A program made the translations under genes and the position numbers. Positions 18,261-26,234 of a DNA stretch of 38,405 nt are shown here, piece by piece (within the stretch, counting starts at the first letter, position 1; every line of letters starts with the position of its first letter). Source of the DNA: Thraustochytrium sp. TN22 (lineage: Eukaryota > Sar > Bigyra > Thraustochytrida > Thraustochytriidae); contig JABLUY010000299.1 in NCBI GenBank assembly GCA_013306675.1, forward strand, positions 1-38,405, written 5' to 3'. The notes beneath the pieces are model-generated. The model did not search any database. It had not been told where the DNA came from and saw only the letters and a list, made by a program, of their open reading frames with translations.

Positions 18261-18746
18261 ATGCGGCCGGGGCGGCCCGGCGGCGAGGATGGCGGCGAGG
18301 ATGGCGGCGGCCAGGGGGCGCCGCTGCAGCGCGACGGGGAGGGGCCGGGCGTGGCGCGCCTGGGCGGTGCGCAGCAGAGCAGCCGAGGACGGGAGGAGGG
18401 AGAGGAGCTGCAGCAGAAGGAGCTGTGCCCGCTGTTCCTGAGCGCAGGATGCCTGCCGGAGGGCTTCGGCACCTCGCAGGCGCTGCAGGTCGCAGGCGCG
18501 CTCGTGGACGCCGAAGACGACGAGGAGGGCGAAGGCGGGACCGATGTGCGGACGCAGGCACTTGCGCGAGCCTCAGGCCAGACGGCGGCGAGAGGCGGCA
18601 AAGCGCGGAGGCAGCGCCGGGGCGCTGCGGCTCGCTTCGATGCTGTCGGCGCAACGGGCGACCGCCGACGCTCGCGGCGCGGCGCAGACAAGAAGGATGC
18701 GAACATGGGCGAGATGCAGGTTTTTATGTCGCTCTGGAGCGTGTGA
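18261..18746 (+). CDS. Unknown 161-residue protein
   Basis: I do not recognise the family. The first 50 residues are Gly/Glu-rich and probably disordered. A more conserved-looking block follows: ELCPLFLSAGCLPEGFGTS then QALQVAGALVDAEDD (about 54-90), reminiscent of short helical motifs of the form LP-x-F-x-x-N-x-x-L-x-A-L. Then comes an Arg-rich basic stretch and a hydrophobic end, ANMGEMQVFMSLWSV. The two islands separated by low-complexity sequence suggest a small adaptor or nuclear factor, but no function can be claimed. ATG at 18261 is the first in frame. Its stop codon lies inside a 20-bp sequence that recurs at 24275. An AATAAA about 195 nt after the stop could end its transcript. Confidence 0.55.
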   Translation: MRPGRPGGEDGGEDGGGQGAPLQRDGEGPGVARLGGAQQSSRGREEGEELQQKELCPLFLSAGCLPEGFGTSQALQVAGALVDAEDDEEGEGGTDVRTQALARASGQTAARGGKARRQRRGAAARFDAVGATGDRRRSRRGADKKDANMGEMQVFMSLWSV

Positions 18747-19137
18747 GCCAGCCTCTCGGGCGCGCCGCGCGTTCTTTGCGCATGCGCAACTTGCCAGCGC
18801 CTGTCTTGCACTGCTTTTCCGCGTGACGCAGACACAGGCATTGGCACTTGCGCGAGCCGCACATGTCACAACCACGCAGACGCAGAGACGGCAACGCGTG
18901 GGGCCAATGCCGTAACGCTCCGGCGAGCTGTGTTGATTTTGAAATAAACATGGCAACCAGGGTACTGTCAGCACCACGGGCGATTTTAAGATTTGCTCGC
19001 GGCGTGTGCTGCGCGGACCGAAACGAAGCGGATTCGGGCAAGTGGCGAATGGCAGGTCTCCAGTCCAGTCGCTTACTAAAGTTAGCTGCTAGCTAGCTAG
19101 CTAGAGAGCTTCTCTACCTCTCTAGCTAGCTAGCTGA
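18747..19137. other. Spacer between the 161-residue gene and the transposon
   Basis: GC falls through this region. An AATAAA at about 18941-18946 is a plausible polyadenylation signal for the + strand gene. A perfect 18-bp inverted repeat (19091-19135) lies just outside the transposon's left end. No gene is supported. Confidence 0.5.
19091..19135. repeat. Perfect 18-bp inverted repeat with 9-nt loop
   Basis: Left arm 19091-19108 (AGCTAGCTAGCTAGAGAG), loop 19109-19117, right arm 19118-19135 (its exact reverse complement). The hairpin ends 2-6 bp before the left terminal repeat of the transposon and is built from the AGCT/CTAG motif common in spacers here. Confidence 0.85.
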
Positions 19138-19164
19138 CTAGCAGGCTGTCCGTCCTAAGACTGG
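19138..19164 (+). repeat. Left terminal inverted repeat of transposon
   Basis: The 27 nt CTAGCAGGCTGTCCG to ACTGG match the reverse complement of 24196-24222 at 22 of 27 positions. The first ten positions are identical. Confidence 0.72.
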
Positions 19165-19468
19165 CGGACGCTCTAATAGAGGGGTCGCCTCACTTCTGAT
19201 TCTAAAATCGACGGCGAACGGAATGCGCGAAGTGATGCTTGGAATCGACTGAGCATGCATAGAAATGTATCCCCATTAGGTTTGATTGCTGTGATTCGCT
19301 TGCGAATGGTCAATTTGATTTGTGTCTAGTATTTGATAGCAGCTATATGGGGGTAGAGGGGTGTGTACGGGGACACCTCGAGGACCCCTGCACGGGGGAC
19401 CCGCGCACTGGACCCGCGCAGGCACGCGGCCGCGGGCGTCTTGAAGCGTCTTGAAGACCTCTTGGACG

Positions 19469-22400
19469 CTAGATAGAGGCCCTTGGTGAGTCCTGCGACT
19501 CCGGTGACGAGCACGGGGACTCGATGATGGCGCTCCGATGATGACAGGCCCTGGGCTTGCGTAGGGCTCGCGGCCTTGACGTCTCGGCGGCATCCTGTGC
19601 AAGTGCGCTGGCCGAGTCAGAGCTGTCCGGGCCAAAGCTGTCCGAGTCTGCACGATTCGAATCTGGTGCCGGCAACGACCCCAGCTTGGCCTTGTTGTTG
19701 CTTCGCCAGTTCGACACGAACCGAAGGAGCTTCTCCTTGCTCGGCGCATCAGCCGGCAGCTCCTTAGCCCCCGGGTCGGTTGCCGAGGCTGTGCCGAAGT
19801 GCTCGACCATCGCATCCCAGACCACGGCGGGCGTAGCCTCTCCGTCCGCCATCATCATCTTGACGGCGAAGTCTTTGAAAACGCCCTTCACCTGCGAAGC
19901 GCCGCGTCTGGCATTCTGTGCAAGTTCGCTGGCCGAGTCAGAGCTGTCCGGGCCAAAGCTGTCCGAGTCTGCACGATTCGAATCTGGTGCCGGCAACGGC
20001 CCCAGCTTGGCCTTGTTGTTGCTTCGCCAGTTCGACACGAACCGAAGGAGCTTCTCCTTGCTCGGCGCATCAGCCGGCAGCTCCTTAGCCCCCGGGTCGG
20101 TTGCGGAGGCTGTGCCGAAGTGCCCGACCATCGCATCCCAGACCACGGCGGGCGTAGCCGCTCCGTCCGCCATCATCATCCTGACGGCGAAGTCTTTGAA
20201 AACGCCCTTCACCTGCGAAGCGCCGCAACCACGGGTTCCAGGCAGAGCGCCCAGGCGATTCTTGTTACTCTTCTTGGCCATCTGGAATCTCGTCCTGAAA
20301 ACAGACAAGATGTCCGGGACGAGCGCAAGCGCCGTTCCCTGAAAGTGCTCCGTGGCCTTCGCGAGCGCCTCGCTGGGCATGCAGTCCATGTCTTGCCTGA
20401 GCAGGTCCTCGATGAAGTCGATGTATTCGCTTGGGAAGACGTCCTTTAGCTCCCGCGCCCGAGCGACGTAGTCAGGCGCCGGAAGACCCTTCTCACGCGC
20501 GGTGTTGCGCCAGCCGAGGAACCTGTTGATCTCTCCCTTGACGTCCTTCTCCGAGAGCATGTTCATGTCGTGCGGAAAGCTCGTGCGGAGGCGCTCCAGC
20601 ATCGTCGGGGCGGAGACTTTAATCCCGGTCCCCTGTTCCGCAGCAAACATCTGTGCAAGAGCGACTCGGTAGTGGCCAGCAAGCGTCGAACCGGTGCGAT
20701 AGCCCACCTTGGGCCGCCGCGCAAAGCCTGGAGCTTCGAAGGAAGCGCTCGCATCGAAGTTAGCTGCGTCTTCATACTCGCGCATTTCGCCGTTGCCGTC
20801 ACGGATCTCAATGCCAGCTTTGTTCAGTACCGCCTCCACGTTTCTAACGGCGAAGGCAACCAGGTCGCGGCGGCGAGGTGCCTCGTGCGTGGCTCCAGGG
20901 CCGACATGTCCGGGGCCAGTTGAACTACCGCTCTTGCTGCCGGTTTCATCGTCGGATTCGCTGCCTGAGCTGTCGTTCGAGTCGCCGTCGTCGTCGTCGT
21001 CTCCATCGCAGGAGTCTGCTTGTAGCTCCACACTCTCCACATGGCGAGCGAGGGACGTTGCCTGCAGACCGTTTACTGACTGCTGCGCGCTGTTCATGCG
21101 CTCCCTCCTGATGCGCTCCTCGTGCCTGAGGAGGGATGGTACGTCTGCACCAGTCGCAGCGGCGCCAAAACATGTAAGGCCGGCGCGGGCAAAAAGAGGC
21201 TCTGCGCTGGAAGAGCTTACTATCGGGCTGTTCTCGTCGTCATCCTCACTGTCGTCGTTGTTGCCGCCGTTGTTGCCAGGAGTGTCGTCGGCGTTGATGT
21301 CGCGCACGTCGCCGCGCGTGAGCTTGACGGTCTGTGTGCGCCCGTCCAGCTCGAAGACAACGGCCGTGCCGATTTTCGAGTACTCCCAGGTTTGCAGCTC
21401 GAAGACTCCGGCCCATGAGAAGGGATCTTCGGGGTTCAAAGAAGCTCTGCCCGCATGCTCGCCATCAGGCATTGCGCAGAACTCGATTTCGTTCTGTCGC
21501 GATACGCGCCCGACCGCAGCAAGGAGGTTTGCGTAGCGCTCCATTCTGCGGCCCAGCATCGCACGATCGATGTCGACGAGCTGCACGAAGGTGTTGTCGA
21601 TCCCGCGCGCGGATGTGAGCGCTCGAAAGAGCTCTCTGGGCGCCGTGACGTTGTGGCCTTCCGCCACGTACTTGTTCACGTGACGCATGGCGTTCGCGAA
21701 ATGCGCGTCGATGGAGCACTTGCCATCGCACGACTCGGTGTGGAGGTAGCGGCGGATGTTGACGCCGGTGGCCAGGGAGATGTACGGCATCGAAGCAATG
21801 AGCGTGCTCGCGTGGTAGCACTTTGCGTTGTCACTCTGCATCGTGACCGACTCCACCTGATCGAAAGCCGGGTAAACCTTGAGCTGAAGGAGGAAAAGCT
21901 CGAGGAGCGCGGCGACTGTGATGCCATTTTGCAGGTTGTCCGTCTCGAGAATCTGATCCAGATAGACCAGCTCTGGCTCTTCGTTGACGCGCTTCTTGAC
22001 GGGATCGTAGACGAAGAACATCACCATGAAGCCGTGCCATGAGATGCCACGCTTGCCGAAGTGCTCGACCGATTTCTGGCGGTAGTAGATCGGCTGGAAC
22101 TTCATCTTGAAGTCCATCACCACGATGACCTCGCGCGGCTTCTCCCACTTGTTCTCCTCCGCGTTTCTCCTCATCTCCCCCTCGATGTGGCTGATGCGAA
22201 GCCGCTGGTTGGCGACACGTGCACACTGGCCCCGCCAGAGGCGAGTCAGCTTCTCACAGCGCCTGACTGCGCTGAGAGCGTGCTCCGCGTCAAACTCGTC
22301 GCTGTAGCGAATGTCGGCGGCCTGCACGGACTTGCGCAGCAGGTCGAAGAAGTATGGCACGAATTTGCAGCCGTTGCAGGCCATCGTCATCTTCTTCTGC

Positions 22401-23896
22401 GTGCCTGGATCCGGCCGAGCGAGAGCATACGACAAGCCGTGCGTGCAAACCTCGTCGTCATCACGGACGACGTGCAGGATGTACTGCGTCTTGAGAAAGT
22501 TGGACGCGAGCATTGCAAGGTAGGAGAGGGTCTTTCTCTCGTTCGGCGCGGTATACTGCTGGATTATCTCCTCAATCCGCACGAAGTTGTCGTAGATGAG
22601 CTCACCCATCATGTAGTTGACCGCCGTGAGCGCGCGCTTCTCGCCGGTGGTGATTGCCTTCAGCATTTCGTAGCACAAGGTCCGGCCGACAAGCCGGGGA
22701 CGCGCCTCGTGGATAGTGGCGCCGCCGCTGGCGTGGACGGCTGGGGCATCTCCGACGGCGTGCAGTGTGTCGCCCACCCCTGGAGAACCGCTCAGCTCGA
22801 GGGGCTCAGCGTCGCCGCCCTGAAGACGCACGTCGTTGAGTTGCTCTTCTCGCGCGTGGCCGCCCCGAGAGGGGGGATGCGCGGCTCCTGACGCAGCGTA
22901 CGCACCATCTGAGCCGCCAGGTGTACTCCGAGTCTGAGACTCGCGGAAGTAGTTGTGGTAGTCGTCGATCAGGCGCCTGCGAGTGCGCTTCCTCACCAGT
23001 GCCGGGATCTTCACCGTCTCAGTCGAGCTCAGCTGAATTGTTTTGGTGCCCCAGCTGAGCAGGCTCACGTTGCTGTCGTCCAGAAAGAAGGCCATGGCAT
23101 CGAGCACCACATCTGGATTGAAGTTTTGGCGAGAGTACTTCGTCGTTTGCAACCGGCCGGTGCTCACAAGAGCGTCCAGGTCGTCGAGGGCTTTTTGGTG
23201 AGACGAGTCATGCCACGGACGGACGTCCTCGCCGAGGATCTCTGACGCAGCCCGAGCGATCTCGAAGCGGTTCATGCCCGATGCCAGCGCGGCCCGCGTC
23301 GCGCGCCGCTCCAGCGACGCCTTGGGGGCCTTGAAGGCCACCACGATCAGGCTCTGCACAATCGCGACAGAGGCCTCGTCCGAGACAGGCTTGGCCTTGA
23401 TTGACTTGAGCATCGCCAGGCTGGTGTCCTCGATGAGCTGCGTGGTGGCCTCGTCGCACCCGCCGCAGACGATAGCAGCAGTCTGGTTGGCGATCGTTCT
23501 GGACACGCGGACGAGACGCGAGCTCGTCTGGGTGTGCATCCCAGACCTGCCGAGCTTCCGCAAAGCGGAGGCAGGAATGGTATGCCAGGACGTCTCTGGC
23601 ATGCCGAACTGGTGGAAGAGGCTGCGCACGGTCCGCAGCGTGGCGATGGTCTCCTCCTCGCGTGGGACGACGAGTTCTTGATGCTCCGCGACTTCTGCGA
23701 GGGTGCCCTTAGCCGGAGCTGCGCCTCGCAGGGTCGAGGCTCGTACCTTGACCCTTTTGCCCTTCTGGCTTGAGCCTCGTGGCCGGCCTCGCTTCCTCGG
23801 GCCGTCAGCCGGGAGGCAGCTCGAGCAGTGGACCCTGCACTCCTCCGGACAGCTCGGGCACGGCCCCTTCTTGCAGTCGCATGAGCCCCACCTCAT
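19469..23896 (-). CDS. Transposase-like protein (RNase H-fold DDD) with duplicated C-terminal domain
   Basis: 1475 residues, uninterrupted. The N terminus has a Cys cluster (CDCKKGPCPSCPEEC to CSSC, residues 6-27) and an AT-hook-like RKRGRPRGS, so it probably binds DNA. The central part carries the catalytic-type motifs VVMDFKMKF (Asp about 595), VTMQSDNAKCYH (Asp about 689) and ESCDGKCSIDAHFA (Asp about 724 or 730); this SDNA / DGK-x-x-x-D wording recurs in transposase-like genes of many protists and invertebrates. Acidic low-complexity segments follow (about 875-900 and 970-1000). Near the end, a 107-residue unit (SQVKGVFKDFAV to ALAQ) is present twice almost unchanged, and weaker related segments precede it. 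The start is the ATG at 23896, one codon inside a longer open frame. Confidence 0.82.
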   Translation of the reverse strand: MRWGSCDCKKGPCPSCPEECRVHCSSCLPADGPRKRGRPRGSSQKGKRVKVRASTLRGAAPAKGTLAEVAEHQELVVPREEETIATLRTVRSLFHQFGMPETSWHTIPASALRKLGRSGMHTQTSSRLVRVSRTIANQTAAIVCGGCDEATTQLIEDTSLAMLKSIKAKPVSDEASVAIVQSLIVVAFKAPKASLERRATRAALASGMNRFEIARAASEILGEDVRPWHDSSHQKALDDLDALVSTGRLQTTKYSRQNFNPDVVLDAMAFFLDDSNVSLLSWGTKTIQLSSTETVKIPALVRKRTRRRLIDDYHNYFRESQTRSTPGGSDGAYAASGAAHPPSRGGHAREEQLNDVRLQGGDAEPLELSGSPGVGDTLHAVGDAPAVHASGGATIHEARPRLVGRTLCYEMLKAITTGEKRALTAVNYMMGELIYDNFVRIEEIIQQYTAPNERKTLSYLAMLASNFLKTQYILHVVRDDDEVCTHGLSYALARPDPGTQKKMTMACNGCKFVPYFFDLLRKSVQAADIRYSDEFDAEHALSAVRRCEKLTRLWRGQCARVANQRLRISHIEGEMRRNAEENKWEKPREVIVVMDFKMKFQPIYYRQKSVEHFGKRGISWHGFMVMFFVYDPVKKRVNEEPELVYLDQILETDNLQNGITVAALLELFLLQLKVYPAFDQVESVTMQSDNAKCYHASTLIASMPYISLATGVNIRRYLHTESCDGKCSIDAHFANAMRHVNKYVAEGHNVTAPRELFRALTSARGIDNTFVQLVDIDRAMLGRRMERYANLLAAVGRVSRQNEIEFCAMPDGEHAGRASLNPEDPFSWAGVFELQTWEYSKIGTAVVFELDGRTQTVKLTRGDVRDINADDTPGNNGGNNDDSEDDDENSPIVSSSSAEPLFARAGLTCFGAAATGADVPSLLRHEERIRRERMNSAQQSVNGLQATSLARHVESVELQADSCDGDDDDDGDSNDSSGSESDDETGSKSGSSTGPGHVGPGATHEAPRRRDLVAFAVRNVEAVLNKAGIEIRDGNGEMREYEDAANFDASASFEAPGFARRPKVGYRTGSTLAGHYRVALAQMFAAEQGTGIKVSAPTMLERLRTSFPHDMNMLSEKDVKGEINRFLGWRNTAREKGLPAPDYVARARELKDVFPSEYIDFIEDLLRQDMDCMPSEALAKATEHFQGTALALVPDILSVFRTRFQMAKKSNKNRLGALPGTRGCGASQVKGVFKDFAVRMMMADGAATPAVVWDAMVGHFGTASATDPGAKELPADAPSKEKLLRFVSNWRSNNKAKLGPLPAPDSNRADSDSFGPDSSDSASELAQNARRGASQVKGVFKDFAVKMMMADGEATPAVVWDAMVEHFGTASATDPGAKELPADAPSKEKLLRFVSNWRSNNKAKLGSLPAPDSNRADSDSFGPDSSDSASALAQDAAETSRPRALRKPRACHHRSAIIESPCSSPESQDSPRASI
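19590..20226. repeat. 321-bp in-frame tandem duplication inside the transposase gene
   Basis: Copy A 19590-19910 and copy B 19911 to about 20226 have period 321 bp (107 codons), with only a handful of substitutions by eye. The unit encodes a helical segment ending WRSNNKAKLG followed by a Ser/Asp-rich linker. The high identity shows the duplication is recent. Confidence 0.92.
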
Positions 23897-24195
23897 CAAT
23901 GCGCTTTGAAGTCACTCCTGTGCGCTTCACGCTACGCGCCTACGCGCGCGCCACACGCGCGCTCTGCCGCACGCCGCACGCCGCCCCGCACGCCGCCCGC
24001 CGCCCCGCCAGTCTGGTTGGCGGTCAGAAGCAGAAGGAACACGTTTGATAGGCCTTTTCAAAAACTGTTTAGGCCAGACCCACGGAGAGGCCGGATTTGG
24101 CGCGGTCTCGGCGCGGCGGTCAAGATGCCCCTGGTGCGTCCTCGCCGCGGTGGGCCGCCCCATTTTATTTTTTTTTCAACGGCGACCCCGAGGTT
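23897..24195. other. 5' non-coding part of the transposon
   Basis: About 300 nt between the transposase ATG and the right terminal repeat. It starts with a GC-rich CGCACGCCGC-type repeat (about 23970-24005), then turns AT-richer, with a T-run at 24162-24177. It likely holds the element's promoter. No gene. Confidence 0.5.
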
Positions 24196-24222
24196 CCAGT
24201 TGAAGGGCGGATAGCCTGCTAG
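24196..24222 (-). repeat. Right terminal inverted repeat of transposon
   Basis: Reverse complement reads CTAGCAGGCTATCCG to ACTGG and pairs with 19138-19164. It lies about 40 bp from the stop codon of the first 7TM gene. Confidence 0.72.
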
Positions 24223-24264
24223 AGTAGCTACTAGTAGCTCTAGCTAGTAGCTCTGGAGCTATCT

Positions 24265-25356
24265 CTAGCTGCTCAGAGCGTGTGAGCCAGCCTCTAGGGC
24301 GAGCTCTGCCTCTGCATCCAAGACACCACGCCGGCTCGCCTGCGTGAGGACAGACAGGGCCGGCGCCTGCGAGGACAGACTGGGCCGAGGACATATCCCA
24401 GCTTCAGCGTGAGGATTGGACCGAGATCTTCTTTGCAGCGCTCCAGATGCATGGTTGCTGGCGGCGGACTTCTCGTGGTAGCCAAACAGCCTCTTGAAGA
24501 GAAACATGTTCACCGTCCCGTTGATGAGCATGTCTATGGGACCCCAATAAAAGTGCAACAGACGCCAGTGGTCGCTCTCCAGGTCGACTTCTGCCTCCGA
24601 AGGGATGGTCAGGGCAGTGAGCATGAGGAAGACGAAGGTGCTCAGGATCGTCACAGAAGTGAGAAGGAGGTTCTTGAAGGCAACCTTGTCTACAGAATGT
24701 GAATCTGAAGAAGGACTCGCGGAGACACGTAGTTTGGTTTGGGCTCTCTTCATCTGGTACACCGGAAGCAAAAAGAGGACGAGGAGTGCGAGCGAGAGGG
24801 TGCTATCGAGACAGGCCAACGCGATGGTCGGGCCACTGTGTATCTCCTCCGTGCAGATCTGCTCGACGAAGTTGAGGCGGCCATGGAAGGCGAAGAGTGT
24901 CATCACGATGAGAGGGAAGGCGCCAAAGGTGACCCAGCTCACCGCGCGCAGAGCGAGCTCAAATGCTCGCGGCATGAAATTGCTGACCACCCGCGCACGA
25001 TGCAGCATGACCCTGTAGCAGAAGAAGTTCGTCATGATGAAGAGCGCTGCCCCGATACCGCCCAGTCGGTTGCAAACTTTCCATGGCATCGTCAAAGAGA
25101 CACAAACGAAGATCCATAGACACGTGAGCAAGCTGACGGCATGCTGGCTCAAGAGCACGAGCAGGATCGCCCGCGGACGCCCGCTTTTGGTCTTGATGCG
25201 CGCCCTGAGAACCATCGCAATAAACACAGCAAAAATGATGCCGGCAAAGACGCTGGTCGCCTGCGCTGCACGCGTTGCAGCGATGAAGCTTCGTGGCGCT
25301 TGCACCTCGCGCATCGCCACGGTTCCCTCCTCGTCGCGTTCCGCGAGGAAACTCAT
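24265..25356 (-). CDS. Seven-transmembrane protein 1 of a three-gene array
   Basis: 363 residues with seven hydrophobic helices, which would place it in a membrane as a receptor-like protein: TM1 FAGIIFAVFIAMVL, TM2 AILLVLLSQHAVSLL to VCVSL, TM3 GAALFIMTNFFCYRVML, TM4 WVTFGAFPLIVMTLF, TM5 LDSTLSLALLVLFLLPVY, TM6 ILSTFVFLMLTAL, TM7 YWGPIDMLINGTVNMFLF. Shared with its two downstream paralogues are the N-terminal MSFLAERDEEGTVAM-like start, YRVMLHRA after TM3, the FVEQIC loop cysteine, and PIDMLIN in TM7. No known GPCR class signature (DRY, NPxxY) is present, so the family is unassigned. The C-terminal tail is Ser/Arg-rich. I chose the ATG at 25356 because all three paralogues align from it. GC is lower than in housekeeping genes of the window. 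Confidence 0.83.
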   Translation of the reverse strand: MSFLAERDEEGTVAMREVQAPRSFIAATRAAQATSVFAGIIFAVFIAMVLRARIKTKSGRPRAILLVLLSQHAVSLLTCLWIFVCVSLTMPWKVCNRLGGIGAALFIMTNFFCYRVMLHRARVVSNFMPRAFELALRAVSWVTFGAFPLIVMTLFAFHGRLNFVEQICTEEIHSGPTIALACLDSTLSLALLVLFLLPVYQMKRAQTKLRVSASPSSDSHSVDKVAFKNLLLTSVTILSTFVFLMLTALTIPSEAEVDLESDHWRLLHFYWGPIDMLINGTVNMFLFKRLFGYHEKSAASNHASGALQRRSRSNPHAEAGICPRPSLSSQAPALSVLTQASRRGVLDAEAELALEAGSHALSS

Positions 25357-26234
25357 GGTTCCAGCAGCCACGAGCGCGCTGCGCTGCTACAACATGCGCG
25401 TCGAGCGCACGTAGCCTCGCCTCTGCCCTGCGCGGCGGCCAGGCGCTCGGCGCCGCTCGCGCGAGCGCTGCTTGGATCAAGCTCTTGCCACTGCCTTGTC
25501 GCATGGCGACCTCAGGTGTGCTGTGGGTCAACCGGGCGCAACCGGATACCTTGTACACGTACTAACAGTACTACGGTCCAGCTTCGATCATGGAGGGTCG
25601 TTGAGCACTGTGGTACCCGTACTTGGTACCGCCCTGGTACCTGGTGCGCTCGTGCCATGGTACTGGTATCACCGTTGTACCAGTACCACTCGACGCAGGT
25701 CGTACAGTGGTGGGGCCAGCCGCGCAGAGGATCGTGCTACTTACTGTTAGTTCCAGGCAGGCATTGGGTTCAAATCAAGGGGTCGTTGTCACAGCCAATC
25801 AAGGTAACAGGTGACGTCCCGGTGACAGGTCGGTGACAGAGGTAAAAGGGCAAGCATCCCCCCAAGAATCGTTTTCTCTTGGAATACTGTTGTTCGAGAG
25901 CAAAGGAAGGACCGCGGGTATTCAGCACCTACGCCAACACATCAGGGCCTCGAGGGTAAAGCGCATTGGCGTGAAACAGATACGCGTAAAAAAAGGCACG
26001 CGCGCCGAGGGCCCCTCGGGAAGTTTGTGCGAATAGGAGGGCTTTGACGTGGCCGGTCAGGTCCGTGAGCGTGCATGGCCTGCTGCATCTGCACCACATC
26101 GTTGCACCCTATCGCTTGCGTGCGCAATGTGCAACGTGCTGTCGCGCCCAGCTGGATGCAGCCGTCCTGACTTCATTTTGCGTGCAAACGATGCTTGGTG
26201 CGCCTTGATTGATCGAGCTTGCAGCTTCTTATTT
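25357..26234. other. Spacer between 7TM genes 1 and 2
   Basis: It holds the upstream region of 7TM gene 1. At about 25608-25700 there is a dense cluster of GGTAC motifs, including a perfect 11-bp inverted repeat. At about 25800-25840 there is a short GGTGACAGGT doublet. The remainder is of average composition and shows no gene. Confidence 0.5.
25658..25688. repeat. 11-bp perfect inverted repeat in a GGTAC cluster
   Basis: Arms 25658-25668 (TGGTACTGGTA) and 25678-25688 with a 9-nt loop. Several further GGTAC/GTACC motifs lie from 25610 to 25650. The cluster is about 250-330 nt upstream of the start of 7TM gene 1. Confidence 0.75.

Larger units (their letters stand above)
19142..24218 (-). mobile_element. 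DNA transposon with one intact transposase-like gene
   Basis: About 5.1 kb. The ends form imperfect inverted repeats beginning CAGGCT at 19142 and ending AGCCTG at 24218, with CTAG directly outside both (possible 4-bp target duplication, or part of the terminal repeat since CTAG is palindromic). About 40 nt further in, GGGGTCGCC (19181-19189) is mirrored by GGCGACCCC (24181-24189). The single gene on the minus strand has an RNase H-like DDD pattern. The uninterrupted frame suggests a young, possibly active copy. I cannot assign a superfamily. Base composition is less GC-rich than the flanking housekeeping genes. Confidence 0.75.

Noticed and set aside
25765-25790. GGGTTCAAATC resembling a tRNA T-loop
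   Set aside because: The flanking bases do not form a T-stem and no acceptor or anticodon arm can be drawn.
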